Shown: positions 8,175 through 16,674 of the stretch, piece by piece
How positions within the stretch are numbered: the first letter of the stretch is position 1
Layout of the letters: each line of letters begins with the position of its first letter
NCBI GenBank assembly: GCA_027491195.1
Contig: JAIXWQ010000008.1
Span: forward strand, 476,708 to 540,707
Source of the DNA: Cytophagaceae bacterium
Lineage (GTDB): Bacteria > Bacteroidota > Bacteroidia > Cytophagales > Spirosomataceae
Direction of reading: 5' to 3'
DNA length: 64,000 bases
Notes under the pieces: generated by a model
What the model saw: the letters and a program-made list of their open reading frames with translations, nothing else
Told to the model about the DNA's origin: nothing
Database searches by the model: none
Position numbers and translations under genes: made by a program

Positions 8175-9881
8175 TTATTTTTTAGGTGCTGCTGGAGCTG
8201 TGGCAGTAGAACCAGGATTGAAGTACTCCATCAATTCCTTATCATCTGCTTTAATTTCAAAGGCCTTTGTAAAGTAATCTTTCGTCTTCGCATCATCCTT
8301 CGTTACCGTAACATGATAACCCCCTAGGAATTTATATGCTTCAAATAACTGGTTCTTATCTTCTTTAAAGGTAGTTGATTTTTCTTCTTTCAACTTCGCA
8401 ATGGTCTCTAAGAACTTCTCATAATGAGGAACACCTAACCATTTCGTACCCGAGTAATCAATTAAGTTGTTCGCACGTGCACGATTTAAATAAAATGGAG
8501 GCCATTTGTCGTTCACTGAAATCGCTTTAGCGAATAAAGTATCAGCCTTCATAGCGATCATTGGACGGTTTAATGTATCCGCTTTCGGAGTAAAGGCAGC
8601 AACAAAATAATAATCCATCGCTGCTTTGAAGTAATCTCCAGAACCTACAGTTAGATTTTTCTTTTGCTTCCACTCAATACCTTTCAATGCTGCATTTGCC
8701 GCGTCGTTATAACGCTTTTGCTTGTAACGGATATCGTGGATAATATTATAAACGTTGTTGTTTGTATCCAAAGGTGCAGCGCGCTCTAAATAAGTTAAAG
8801 CCACTGAATCCTTACCTAAACCTTGGTATCCTTTACCGAAATACAAATCGTCCATGTAGTAAGGCTTCACACCAGAACGAACCATACCCTCTAAGTTGTC
8901 GATACCTTGTTGGTAGTTCTTCATCTCCACGTTTGAATATCCACGCATACGGAATATATCATTATCCTTCACCCCTTTCTTATCTGCCTCATCTGTGTAC
9001 TTCATCGCACCCTCATAATCTTGAGATAAGAATAATAATTTAGCTGTCTCTAAAGTCACCTCAGGAGTTGCCTCAGCCTTCTCCAAATACTTTCTGAAAT
9101 AACGAGAGGCATTTTTGTATTGGCTACCGACGATCAAATACTCACCATAACGCTTGTGAGCTGGTGCATAGTTTGAATCTAAATCAATCGCCTCCTTGTA
9201 ACGAGACTGCGTCTCTCTGTAGTTTTTACCACGTAAGAAAACCGTACCGATTTTTACCTTCGCCTTCACGTTCTTAGGATCTTGCATTAAAGCTTGCTCG
9301 TAAGATGAAACAGCGTTACCACCATCGTTCTTAATTAGGAAAGCGTCTCCGCGAACAATCATTTGTTCTGCATTTGGACCTTTCTTCGTCTTTTCTAACA
9401 TCAAGTCAATTAAACGTATAGCCTCAGCAGGATCGTTATTATTGGCATTAAATTCGGCATCACGACCTAATTTATAATACATAGAATACGCTTCTGCGAT
9501 ACGGTGAATGACATCACCATTTTTGTATTTTGTTTCCTGTAGAATACGGTCAAAATCAACTTTCGCTTCGTTAACTTTATTTTGACCTACTTTGATCGAA
9601 GCAAGACCTACTTGATTTAAGTAGTTCTTCGGATCAGCCGCTAAGCCCTTTTTAAATGCATCTTCAGCTGAAGTCCAATCTCTACGCGTTAAGAAATAGT
9701 ACCCTAAATAGTAGTAATTTTCACCGGTAGGAGAAGCGGTAACTAAGCCTTCAAAAACTTGCTTAGCTCTACTTGGTTGATCGCGATCGATTAAGTGTAA
9801 TCCGTCTGCGATAGTTTGTCCCATTGCCATATTGGTGATCAATAAACTGACTGCCAATATCCACGATTTCATTTTCTTCAT
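8175..9881 (-). CDS. Exported TPR-repeat protein of the Ton cluster
   Basis: 568 aa protein with a Sec signal peptide (residues 1-21, ending AMGQ) followed by TPR-like helical repeats through most of the chain (for example GENYYYLGYYFLTRRDWTSAE and NVKAKVKIGTVFLRGKNY). The C-terminus is alanine/proline-rich (STATAPAAPKK). It is probably periplasmic or outer-membrane associated and serves as a protein-protein scaffold. It is the last member of the block exbB-exbD-exbD-tonB-small membrane protein-PstS-like lipoprotein-TPR, an order I recall being recurrent in Bacteroidota. It has its own candidate promoter at 9977-9984. Function is unknown. Confidence 0.82.
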   Translation of the reverse strand: MKKMKSWILAVSLLITNMAMGQTIADGLHLIDRDQPSRAKQVFEGLVTASPTGENYYYLGYYFLTRRDWTSAEDAFKKGLAADPKNYLNQVGLASIKVGQNKVNEAKVDFDRILQETKYKNGDVIHRIAEAYSMYYKLGRDAEFNANNNDPAEAIRLIDLMLEKTKKGPNAEQMIVRGDAFLIKNDGGNAVSSYEQALMQDPKNVKAKVKIGTVFLRGKNYRETQSRYKEAIDLDSNYAPAHKRYGEYLIVGSQYKNASRYFRKYLEKAEATPEVTLETAKLLFLSQDYEGAMKYTDEADKKGVKDNDIFRMRGYSNVEMKNYQQGIDNLEGMVRSGVKPYYMDDLYFGKGYQGLGKDSVALTYLERAAPLDTNNNVYNIIHDIRYKQKRYNDAANAALKGIEWKQKKNLTVGSGDYFKAAMDYYFVAAFTPKADTLNRPMIAMKADTLFAKAISVNDKWPPFYLNRARANNLIDYSGTKWLGVPHYEKFLETIAKLKEEKSTTFKEDKNQLFEAYKFLGGYHVTVTKDDAKTKDYFTKAFEIKADDKELMEYFNPGSTATAPAAPKK

Positions 9882-9976
9882 TTTGTTGTTTAATTAATAG
9901 CTTTCAATCTTTTTCCTAGGCCTCGAACATCGAAATGTCCAATTTTATACACTTAACATTAAATTCGTAAGAGGAA

Positions 9977-9984
9977 CAAAAATA
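9977..9984 (-). promoter_or_regulatory. Promoter -7 element for the TPR gene
   Basis: TATTTTTG on the minus strand, an exact TAnnTTTG match, about 95 nt upstream of the TPR start. The intervening leader shows no clear secondary structure. Confidence 0.5.
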
Positions 9985-10029
9985 AAAACAATCTTCTATT
10001 TTCCCTAGCCTAAACCGAATAAAAATGCA

Positions 10030-10938
10030 CTATTGACTAATTTGATAGGTGCGAATCGTGATAGGGCGGGTCAAAGGGATCAAGCCGGCCTTCAAAACGA
10101 TTAACTGACCCAAATCACCAGATACATAATTTAAGAATCCTGTACCTAAACCCTGGTGGGCCTCTTTCAAGATATATTTGATTTCCCGGCGAAGGGGATA
10201 CTTTTTCAAGGCTAAATTATAACCAAAAGGCTGGGTGTAAGGCATTCCTTTACCTTCCGCCACAGACATGACATTCACCGAGCGAATGAATCCAAGAGAA
10301 GTCGGATTATCGCCATCACTAATCCAGTTAGACCCTACAATACCAATGGCACGTGGATCTTTTTTTACTTGATTAATGACCTCTATGTTAGATCCGGCAG
10401 CAACTACGTGTAATTTATCAGAAGTGGAAATCTTTAATTTATCCACTAAAAATTTCAAATTACTCGAGTTCGCTTTATCCACTACCAAGGTATATTCCGT
10501 GGAGGTCCCCACAATTAAATCGCGGAGATCTGCTAAGGTGAGTAGCGTATCTTGATTCGACTTATTAGCAAGTAAGGCAATACCATCCGCAGCAATATTA
10601 AAACTACGATACGTGATTGATTCACGCGTGAAGATTTCTTTTTCTTTGTCCGTCAAATCACGAGTAACCACTACCCCTCTAATCTTGTCATTTAACATAT
10701 CAGCAATCACCTCATTTTCAGGACTGAACTTGAAGTTGATTTTAGCATATTTATATTGCTCTTCAAAGGCAGTCTTCTCTGCCTTCATCAAAGGCTGAAA
10801 CGATTCATCAACACCTAAGGTAATTTCACCTACGGTCGCAGAATCTTTCGCAGTTTCTTTTTTATCTTTTGAACATTGAAAAAAACATAGTCCTAAAAGA
10901 ACTAAACTAATATTTCTGATATTCATCATCTTCTTCAT
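10030..10938 (-). CDS. PstS-like substrate-binding lipoprotein
   Basis: 302 aa from ATG 10938 (MKKMMNIRN). Residues up to about 22 form a lipoprotein signal ending LGLCFFQC, so the mature protein should be a lipidated periplasmic-facing protein. The body matches the PBP-like phosphate-binding fold of PstS: GEITLGVDESFQPLM at the start, AADGIALLANKSNQD, GTSTEYTLVVD, and IGIVGSNW. No PstC/A/B genes accompany it. Longer starts up to 11031 would run through the upstream membrane gene and remove the signal peptide from the N-terminus, so they are rejected. It overlaps that gene by about 32 nt. The ligand is unknown; phosphate is only a family default. Confidence 0.8.
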   Translation of the reverse strand: MKKMMNIRNISLVLLGLCFFQCSKDKKETAKDSATVGEITLGVDESFQPLMKAEKTAFEEQYKYAKINFKFSPENEVIADMLNDKIRGVVVTRDLTDKEKEIFTRESITYRSFNIAADGIALLANKSNQDTLLTLADLRDLIVGTSTEYTLVVDKANSSNLKFLVDKLKISTSDKLHVVAAGSNIEVINQVKKDPRAIGIVGSNWISDGDNPTSLGFIRSVNVMSVAEGKGMPYTQPFGYNLALKKYPLRREIKYILKEAHQGLGTGFLNYVSGDLGQLIVLKAGLIPLTRPITIRTYQISQ

Positions 10939-11155
10939 CTGTTGATTTAAAATATGCATAGGCTCTCCAAATTCTGAAAACCCCATAGGCCATAAAAAGT
11001 AATCCAAAAAGTACAATGGTAGGCACGCCAAAATTCGTACCTAAATCAAATTCAGAATAGAAAGCCACATAAAAGCCTAACAGAAAATAGGCAAAAGCAA
11101 CAATCAATCTGAACGTTACATTAATCCAAATAGCAACTGGTCTTTTCATCTTCAT
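10907..11155 (-). CDS. Small two-helix membrane protein of the Ton cluster
   Basis: 82 aa, with two hydrophobic helices at about residues 10-32 (FRLIVAFAYFLLGFYVAFY) and 42-60 (VPTIVLFGLLFMAYGVFRI) and an acidic tail (STDEEDDEYQKY). I recognise no enzymatic motif. It lies between tonB and the PstS-like lipoprotein gene and overlaps the latter, which implies coupled translation. A role in linking the lipoprotein or Ton complex to the inner membrane is only a guess. Confidence 0.7.
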   Translation of the reverse strand: MKMKRPVAIWINVTFRLIVAFAYFLLGFYVAFYSEFDLGTNFGVPTIVLFGLLFMAYGVFRIWRAYAYFKSTDEEDDEYQKY

Positions 11156-11156
11156 T

Positions 11157-11197
11157 TAAAAAAACAGACCTGCTAAAAATACATTCAGCAGGTCTGT
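11157..11197 (-). terminator. Intrinsic terminator between tonB and the downstream genes
   Basis: Perfect 11-bp inverted repeat ACAGACCTGCT / AGCAGGTCTGT with a 12-nt loop, followed on the minus strand by a run of seven T. It lies 22 nt after the tonB stop and immediately before the small membrane protein gene, so downstream genes need read-through or an internal promoter. Confidence 0.8.
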
Positions 11198-11218
11198 CTA
11201 TGTTTAATCGTTTCTATC

Positions 11219-12037
11219 TTATTCAGATAATACGAAAGTGATCGGTTGAGTAAAACGAGATCTAACCGCACGTCCAGATTGCTTACCTGGATTCCATCTT
11301 GGCATAGCCTTGATTACGCGAATAGCTTCCTCGTCACATCCGAAACCAACTCCCTTCAAAACTTGTACGTCTTGAACAGAACCGTCCGTATTTACAACGA
11401 AAGATACGAATACTCTACCGCCTACGTTCGCACGTTGAGCTGCAGATGGGTATTTTAACGTCTTTTGCAAGAAACGTCCCCATGCACCCGGACCTCCTGG
11501 GAATTCTGCTTGTTGCTCTACCGCCGTGAAGATTTCATCTTCAGCTGGCTTAGGTGGCTCAACAGGTTCAGAACCCTTCGCATCTGGATCTACTGGTGGC
11601 TCATACGTTTCCGTTTCACCCTTAACAGTTTCAGACGCCGTGTTACCTCTTACCTCTTCAGGTGGAGGCTCCGGTTTCGTTACTTCCTCATCATGCTTGA
11701 TTTCTGGAGGTAAGAATTTCGTTGTTGTCACCTTAGGAATTTCCTTGGGTGGTGGCGGCGGTGGCGGAGGAGGCAACTCTACTTTTTTAGGTGGAGCTGG
11801 CTTATCCAATTTCATTACTTCAGCAGTCACCTCAGTCTTTTCTTCTGAAGCTGCAGTTAACTGTTTCCAGAAAGCCGCTAACAAAAGAGCACCGACAAAG
11901 AGTGCAGAGCCTAGTAATACGGACCGCTTCATTACTTTAGGATATGTCTTGCGCAGAACGAAGGCACCGAATTCACGGTTCTTGTCTTTGAAGATAATAT
12001 CGTCCAAAGTAGCATCTTGGCTTATTACTTGTGACAT
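11219..12037 (-). CDS. tonB: Energy transducer TonB
   Basis: 272 aa inner-membrane protein that passes proton-motive energy from ExbB/ExbD to TonB-dependent outer-membrane receptors. It has a Bacteroidota-type cytosolic N-terminal extension (about 35 aa), one membrane helix at 38-57 (SVLLGSALFVGALLLAAFW), a long proline-rich periplasmic spacer including a run of nine prolines near residue 90, and a C-terminal TonB domain (LKYPSAAQRANVGGRVFVSF, then VLKGVGFGCDEEAIRVIKAM and RWNPGKQSGR). It is the fourth gene after exbB and two exbD. The proline run produces a glycine-rich antisense reading frame that is not a gene. Confidence 0.93.
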   Translation of the reverse strand: MSQVISQDATLDDIIFKDKNREFGAFVLRKTYPKVMKRSVLLGSALFVGALLLAAFWKQLTAASEEKTEVTAEVMKLDKPAPPKKVELPPPPPPPPPKEIPKVTTTKFLPPEIKHDEEVTKPEPPPEEVRGNTASETVKGETETYEPPVDPDAKGSEPVEPPKPAEDEIFTAVEQQAEFPGGPGAWGRFLQKTLKYPSAAQRANVGGRVFVSFVVNTDGSVQDVQVLKGVGFGCDEEAIRVIKAMPRWNPGKQSGRAVRSRFTQPITFVLSE

Positions 12038-12070
12038 AATATTCGTTTAATTTTAAATTAATTTATACCC

Positions 12071-12586
12071 TTATTTTCCTGATCGTTTAATCAGTGCCTC
12101 CGTATCCGGATCGATTTCTAACAATGCATAACGCTTGTTATTAGTAATCGCACATTCATCAAGCATATCAATCATATTGCGATATTTCGCTTTTTTGGTT
12201 GGCTTGATCACGATAGTAAAATTATTACCCACTTTCGCTTTCAGATCCGCGATAACCTTGCGAATTCCTGTCTCCGAATAGTTAGTAACTTGCATTACTG
12301 TACCTGCTTCAGTTGGGATACCTTGGTAATAATACACCTTCGACTCATCTGGACACACCGTAAGTGTTTCTGATAATTTTACAGGTGATGTTTCCTTTGT
12401 ATCCGTTTTATCAGGCATGTTTAATTGCATGGTAACGGGCTTTGCTAACGTTGTAGTTAACATAAAGAAAGTAATCAAAAGGAAGCCTAAGTCCACCATG
12501 GGTGTCATGTCGATTTTGGTCGACATTTTCTTACTACGCTTCTTTCCGCCTTTCTTCCCGCCACCGGAGCTATCTATTTCTGCCAT
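12071..12586 (-). CDS. exbD: Biopolymer transporter ExbD (second copy)
   Basis: 171 aa. After a lysine/glycine-rich cytosolic N-terminus comes the single helix with the essential aspartate (IDMTPMVDLGFLLITFFML), then a periplasmic ExbD/TolR domain with the conserved IVIKPTKKAKYRNMIDMLDE segment. It works with ExbB as the proton-driven motor for TonB. It lies 25 nt downstream of the other exbD. Two ExbD paralogues per operon is usual in this phylum, and the two may form a mixed dimer. Confidence 0.9.
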   Translation of the reverse strand: MAEIDSSGGGKKGGKKRSKKMSTKIDMTPMVDLGFLLITFFMLTTTLAKPVTMQLNMPDKTDTKETSPVKLSETLTVCPDESKVYYYQGIPTEAGTVMQVTNYSETGIRKVIADLKAKVGNNFTIVIKPTKKAKYRNMIDMLDECAITNNKRYALLEIDPDTEALIKRSGK

Positions 12587-12611
12587 TTCTTTTCGTAATT
12601 AAAATGAAAAC

Positions 12612-13211
12612 TTATTTCGGTTTATTTTCCGGTCCAGTTACTAATTGGAAGATATTGATGTTTTGAGCTTGCAAAGTACCGATGATATCAGCAAATACTT
12701 TGTAGTTAGACTCTTTATCTCCTTTGATAGCAACTTTCAACTCTGGATTAGACAATTTCGCATAACCCACCCAATACGAAAGCTCGTTATTAGCTGAATC
12801 AATTGGAATTCCCTTACTTAGCGCTTTCGCTTCTGAAGGTTTCATATTTAACACCTGACGCATTGCTCCTAGAGGATAGCCTACGATTTCTGAAGCCATA
12901 AAGTTCTTCTTCATCTCAGCTGTTACAGCGATACCATAGCGATTAGCCATACGCTCTAACATAAACTCACGAGCCATTTGATCATCAGTTGCCAAATAAA
13001 CGCCACCTTCTGGTGAAACACTAACCATCAGCATACCATCTTTCGTATTCAAAGGTTTCTCTGAGATAGAAGATGGAGGAGTGATCGTAACTGCCTCTTC
13101 TGGACGAAACTTCGCGGTTAACATGAAGAACGTCAAAAGAAGGAAAGCCACATCACACATCGCTGTCATGTCGAGTGAGACACTATGTCGTTTAGCTTTA
13201 ACTTTTGGCAT
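12612..13211 (-). CDS. exbD: Biopolymer transporter ExbD (first copy)
   Basis: 199 aa, with the N-terminal helix and motor aspartate in LDMTAMCDVAFLLLTFFML. The periplasmic domain is longer than in the second copy, with an insertion at about residues 80-150 before the usual LKVAIKGDKESNYKVFADI strand. It sits between exbB and the second exbD. The insertion may serve a copy-specific contact with TonB or peptidoglycan; this is inference. Confidence 0.9.
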   Translation of the reverse strand: MPKVKAKRHSVSLDMTAMCDVAFLLLTFFMLTAKFRPEEAVTITPPSSISEKPLNTKDGMLMVSVSPEGGVYLATDDQMAREFMLERMANRYGIAVTAEMKKNFMASEIVGYPLGAMRQVLNMKPSEAKALSKGIPIDSANNELSYWVGYAKLSNPELKVAIKGDKESNYKVFADIIGTLQAQNINIFQLVTGPENKPK

Positions 13212-13280
13212 AACAATTATTTTTTTGAACGGTGAATAAAATTGAATGAAAGGGCTGAAGCCCCTAAATCAGTTCAAATA

Positions 13281-14117
13281 TTAATTGTGATGCGTAGCGT
13301 AGTTTTGGTTAACACTTAAGCCGATTTCATCGATGCTGTAAGTTAACTCGTCAATTTTCGCTGTGAACACGTTGTATGCAATGATACAGATAGCTGAAGT
13401 ACCGATACCTAATGCAGTGTTGATTAAGGCTTCAGAGATACCATTTGCTAAAGCTGATGAATCAGTTGATCCACCTGAGTTACCTAATGACGCGAAGGCC
13501 TTGATCATACCAACTACCGTTCCTAATAGACCGATCAAAGTAGATACCGATGCTAAGGTTGCGATGATAGTTAAGTTTTTCTCTAACATTGGCAATTCTA
13601 ATGAAGTAGCTTCTTCCACTTCTTTGCTCAATGCAGCTAATTTTTGCTCTTTATCTAAAGATTTCTCTGAAGTTAAAGCTTTGTATTTTTTGATAGCAGC
13701 TAATGTAACATTACCTACTGAACCTTTTTGCTTATCACAAGCTTTCAAAGCACCTTCCACATCGTCTTTGTCTAAAGCTGCTTGTACTGAACGAACGAAT
13801 GCGTTAACATCACCAGTACCTTTTGCTTTACCGATTGTGAATAAACGCTCAATTGAGAATGTTAATGCAGTTAAGAAACAAGTCATCAAAACTGGCACGA
13901 TAACACCACCTTTGTAAACTACACCAAAGTAGTCACCTGGAAGTGGGTGTCCTTCATTTGTACCACCTTCAAAGTGAGAGCCATCACCCATCACAAAAGT
14001 GTAAATTGCAATTGCAATTGCAAAAAGGACAATTAGAATTAAACCTGCAGAAATACCGCCAGATTTTTTTTCGGTTGCAGCTGGCTTAGCAGCTGGCTTT
14101 GGTTGTTGTGTACTCAT
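13281..14117 (-). CDS. exbB: MotA/TolQ/ExbB proton channel family protein
   Basis: 278 aa ExbB-type subunit that forms the pentameric ring around ExbD. An alanine/proline-rich N-terminus precedes TM1 (about 27-45), TM2 (about 72-92) and the conserved C-terminal pair: NLTIIATLASVSTLIGLLGTV and ISEALINTALGIGTSAICII. The G(L/T)xGTVxGM segment is the family signature. It is the first gene of the Ton operon and starts about 107 nt downstream of a TAnnTTTG promoter. Confidence 0.93.
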   Translation of the reverse strand: MSTQQPKPAAKPAATEKKSGGISAGLILIVLFAIAIAIYTFVMGDGSHFEGGTNEGHPLPGDYFGVVYKGGVIVPVLMTCFLTALTFSIERLFTIGKAKGTGDVNAFVRSVQAALDKDDVEGALKACDKQKGSVGNVTLAAIKKYKALTSEKSLDKEQKLAALSKEVEEATSLELPMLEKNLTIIATLASVSTLIGLLGTVVGMIKAFASLGNSGGSTDSSALANGISEALINTALGIGTSAICIIAYNVFTAKIDELTYSIDEIGLSVNQNYATHHN

Positions 14118-14224
14118 TAGTTTGGTAATTTGGGGTTAAAGAATTATTTTTTAATAAAACTTGTAGAAAATGCAGCGATCGTAGTTTTCATAGTTTAGAC
14201 TCTCGCTTTCCTTTTCAGTAAAGG

Positions 14225-14232
14225 CAAAAGTA
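14225..14232 (-). promoter_or_regulatory. Promoter -7 element for the exbB operon
   Basis: TACTTTTG on the minus strand fits TAnnTTTG exactly and is 107 nt upstream of the exbB ATG, leaving an untranslated leader of about 100 nt. Confidence 0.5.
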
Positions 14233-14438
14233 ATAGAATTCTAATATAATTTTCATCCTTTAAATAATCCTTGTAGGCTTCTATTCAGGTTACGCCGAAA
14301 GCACTATTGTACTAATCTGATATTTTCTTCGATTTATTGAAAGAATTAGGGTACTATTTTGGGATTATCAAATTTTAAAAAAATCAAAAAAAAATTAAAT
14401 TTTGTTGAGAATTTCCTGATTAAACCTAATTAATGGCT

Positions 14439-14446
14439 TAATTTTG
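14439..14446 (+). promoter_or_regulatory. Promoter -7 element for the DciA-like gene
   Basis: TAATTTTG, an exact TAnnTTTG match ending 18 nt before ATG 14465. The TTG inside it would otherwise be read as an in-frame start. Confidence 0.55.
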
Positions 14447-14464
14447 GCAGTCAAAAACATTCAA

Positions 14465-14797
14465 ATGATCGATTCCCCCTTCAATCCAAAAGGCCCCCGT
14501 GCTTCTACCCGAAGTAAGGATAATATGAGCTTGAAAGAGGCAATCGAATCCTTAATGCGGGTCTACAAGCTTCAGAATAAATACGACGAAACCTATATTA
14601 TCGCGCATTGGGAGGAGATTATGGGGAAGCCGATCGCTGCGAGAACCACGAAAATCTTCATTAAGGACAAAAAGCTGTTTTTAGGCCTTGATTCTGCTCC
14701 TTTAAAGAAAGAGCTCTTGATGGCTAAACAGAAGATGATCGAGCTTTTGAATAAAACCGCTCAGCAGGACATTATTACTGAGGTTGTTTTTCTCTAA
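14465..14797 (+). CDS. DUF721 / DciA-like protein
   Basis: 110 aa protein of the DUF721 family, which includes the replicative-helicase loader DciA. The pattern matches: an N-terminal helix (LKEAIESLMRVYKLQNKYDET), WEEIMGKPIAARTTKIFIKDKKLFLGLDS, and a C-terminal KKELLMAKQKMIELLN helix followed by a short hydrophobic strand. ATG 14465 is chosen because the TTG at 14444 lies in the promoter. Its 3' end overlaps the convergent GT87-like gene by 23 nt. A DNA replication role is known for DciA of other phyla; here it is inferred. Confidence 0.78.
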   Translation: MIDSPFNPKGPRASTRSKDNMSLKEAIESLMRVYKLQNKYDETYIIAHWEEIMGKPIAARTTKIFIKDKKLFLGLDSAPLKKELLMAKQKMIELLNKTAQQDIITEVVFL

Positions 14798-15911
14798 ACA
14801 GCTCCCAAGCCAGCCAAATCCATACCCCGAACAGAGGCACAATCATTAGCGCAAGTGGATTGATGAATTCATTCCTTATATACGCAGGGAATAAATCGGT
14901 AGGTGAAAAGCTTGAAATTAAGAGTGTAAAGATCAACATGGCCCAGCGAGCTTTGGTTTTCTCCCCTAACACAAACCAGATTCCAACGGCTGGAAAAGCC
15001 ATCACTAAGGTAGGCGATTCGGTACCCGTGCTTGCAAGCATTATATATAGTAGCACAAATGCCAAAATGCGCAATCTAAATTCGGGGTCCGACCACTTCT
15101 TGGTTTGGAAAAATAGATACACATTTAAGAGCATCGAGGGTACTAGAAACCACAAATTCGAAATCGTCGGGTCACCCGTCCAGCGGCGGATCATGCCCAT
15201 GACACAGACATCCGTTCGAATGTTTTTGATGTTCTCGTTTAAATCGTTTTTATGCGCTAGGATGCCCATCCATTCTCGGTAGGCTTGGAGTCCATAATCG
15301 AATCCACCTAAAGCGAAAGGAATAAAGCCTATCACCAATAACCAGAAAACAAAGTAGGAGGCGAAACGGAGGCGATCTTTGGCAAAAAAGAAAAAGGCTA
15401 AACCTACTACGCCATACAATTTAATGTAGATGCCCAAAACGATCCAAAGCGTGGCCCAGAAATAGTTCTTTTTCTCCACGCAGATATAGGACCAAAGAAT
15501 TAAAGCAAGACACAGGGCATGAAACTGCGTGTTCAGCAGTGCTGTAATCGAGGAATTCAACACAATCCACGTGATGGCAACTCGTTTGTTATCAACAAGA
15601 GGCAGATGCCAAAGAGTCACAAATAGCACCACCGAATTCAGCACATTCCACATGATCACGCTAGGGCCATCCGGTAAAGCGGAAAATGGAGCCATCAAAA
15701 TGGCAAAAATCGGCCCATATAAATAGAGGTCGAAATACTCCTTTGGGTATTCTACATAAAGTGGCAACCGGTGTATGAAGTGACCGAAACTTGCTTTGAA
15801 AATCTGAAAATTATTGATGTGCGAATGAACAGCGCTCAAAGAAAACTGCTTCCAACCCGTCACTAGACCTGCCAAGGCCCAAATTATCAATAAGGTGGAT
15901 TTCTTATTCAT
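14775..15911 (-). CDS. GT87-like integral membrane glycosyltransferase (DUF2029)
   Basis: 378 aa protein with about ten membrane helices. It resembles the GT-C type DUF2029/GT87 family of polyprenyl-phosphate-dependent mannosyltransferases: a luminal loop after TM1 with YPKEYFDLYLYGPIFAILMAPF, and alternating hydrophobic segments after that. It is the third gene of an operon with a GT2 glycosyltransferase and a polysaccharide deacetylase, overlapping the latter by 8 nt. The set suggests assembly or modification of a lipid-linked surface glycan. The sugar and acceptor are unknown. Confidence 0.7.
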   Translation of the reverse strand: MNKKSTLLIIWALAGLVTGWKQFSLSAVHSHINNFQIFKASFGHFIHRLPLYVEYPKEYFDLYLYGPIFAILMAPFSALPDGPSVIMWNVLNSVVLFVTLWHLPLVDNKRVAITWIVLNSSITALLNTQFHALCLALILWSYICVEKKNYFWATLWIVLGIYIKLYGVVGLAFFFFAKDRLRFASYFVFWLLVIGFIPFALGGFDYGLQAYREWMGILAHKNDLNENIKNIRTDVCVMGMIRRWTGDPTISNLWFLVPSMLLNVYLFFQTKKWSDPEFRLRILAFVLLYIMLASTGTESPTLVMAFPAVGIWFVLGEKTKARWAMLIFTLLISSFSPTDLFPAYIRNEFINPLALMIVPLFGVWIWLAWELFREKQPQ

Positions 15912-16674
15912 AGGCCTTTAGCATTTTTGCCATCGTGGTTAACTCGCCCTCCCCTTTCATCTGCTTTAAAAAAGTGCGCAATTTATCCCGCAAAGGACCA
16001 TTATGCCCCTTTTTTACATGAGCAGGCAATGGGTATTTACTCAAATCCGCGAATTCCCAAGGGTGGAAATAAATATTCAAGTATTCCTGTTTGCGCAAGG
16101 TGCGCTTCGCTAACAAGGTATATATCCACAAAGGGAAATTCTTAAAGGATAACCAAAAAAGCGGAATTCGCAGCCAGGGACTTACAGAAGCCGGAACATT
16201 CCACAACCCTTTCTCAAAAAATGGCTTCGTCGGTTTATCTCGGTGATCATAACGACCTGGAATCCAAGTGGGATTTAAGGAAGAATGATAGGTATATCCG
16301 GCTTTCAATATTTCACTTTCTTCCACATATTGCATGCGGGCCATCCGAAAACCTGTGACGGGTTTATCGCTTAAAGATTCTAATAATTGTTTCGAACTTA
16401 CAAGGTCTTTCGACGCGTCAAAATGCCCGTGAAAATAGCCATGCGAAGCTAATTCGTGAATCGGATCTAGGGATTTGATCCATTCAGCATTGTTTTCAGC
16501 ATACACTCCGGTGCAAAAAATAGTCACCGGAACCTTTGCCTCCTCTACGATCTGCATGAAGTGTTTCAAACCTTCCTGTGAAATCGCCAATTGCTCCTCT
16601 AAAGGAATGTCAAAACCGTATTCCAACGGAATATCGCATTCTTCCACATCGATGGTGATTAGAATCGGTTTCAT
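15904..16674 (-). CDS. NodB-type polysaccharide deacetylase
   Basis: 256 aa carbohydrate esterase 4-like protein. The metal and catalytic motifs are visible: TIDVEE near residue 7 (catalytic Asp followed by an acidic residue) and ELASHGYFHGHF near residue 75 (the H-x3-H metal-binding pair). It lacks a signal peptide, so it may act on a lipid-linked precursor on the cytoplasmic face. It overlaps the GT2 gene by 4 nt and the GT87-like gene by 8 nt, so the three are co-expressed. This non-secreted branch is common in O-antigen or exopolysaccharide loci. Confidence 0.82.
   Translation of the reverse strand: MKPILITIDVEECDIPLEYGFDIPLEEQLAISQEGLKHFMQIVEEAKVPVTIFCTGVYAENNAEWIKSLDPIHELASHGYFHGHFDASKDLVSSKQLLESLSDKPVTGFRMARMQYVEESEILKAGYTYHSSLNPTWIPGRYDHRDKPTKPFFEKGLWNVPASVSPWLRIPLFWLSFKNFPLWIYTLLAKRTLRKQEYLNIYFHPWEFADLSKYPLPAHVKKGHNGPLRDKLRTFLKQMKGEGELTTMAKMLKAYE

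Larger units (their letters stand above)
14118..14464. other. Divergent intergenic region exbB / DciA-like gene
   Basis: About 347 bp, A+T-rich, with no open reading frame I can support. It holds the exbB promoter element (14225-14232, minus) and the promoter of the DciA-like gene (14439-14446, plus). The stretch 14370-14400 is nearly all A and T with A tracts, which may bend the DNA. I see no RNA gene or clear inverted repeat. Confidence 0.6.

Noticed and set aside
10939..11031. Longer N-terminus of the PstS-like lipoprotein
   Set aside because: It would run far into the upstream membrane protein gene and bury the lipoprotein signal inside the chain.
11526..12050. 174-residue glycine/serine-rich frame on the plus strand
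   Set aside because: It is the antisense of the proline-rich tonB gene; the poly-Gly run mirrors the poly-Pro codons. It has no family resemblance.
13363..13917. 184-residue plus-strand frame opposite exbB
   Set aside because: Shadow of the strongly supported exbB gene; the codon pattern follows the minus strand.
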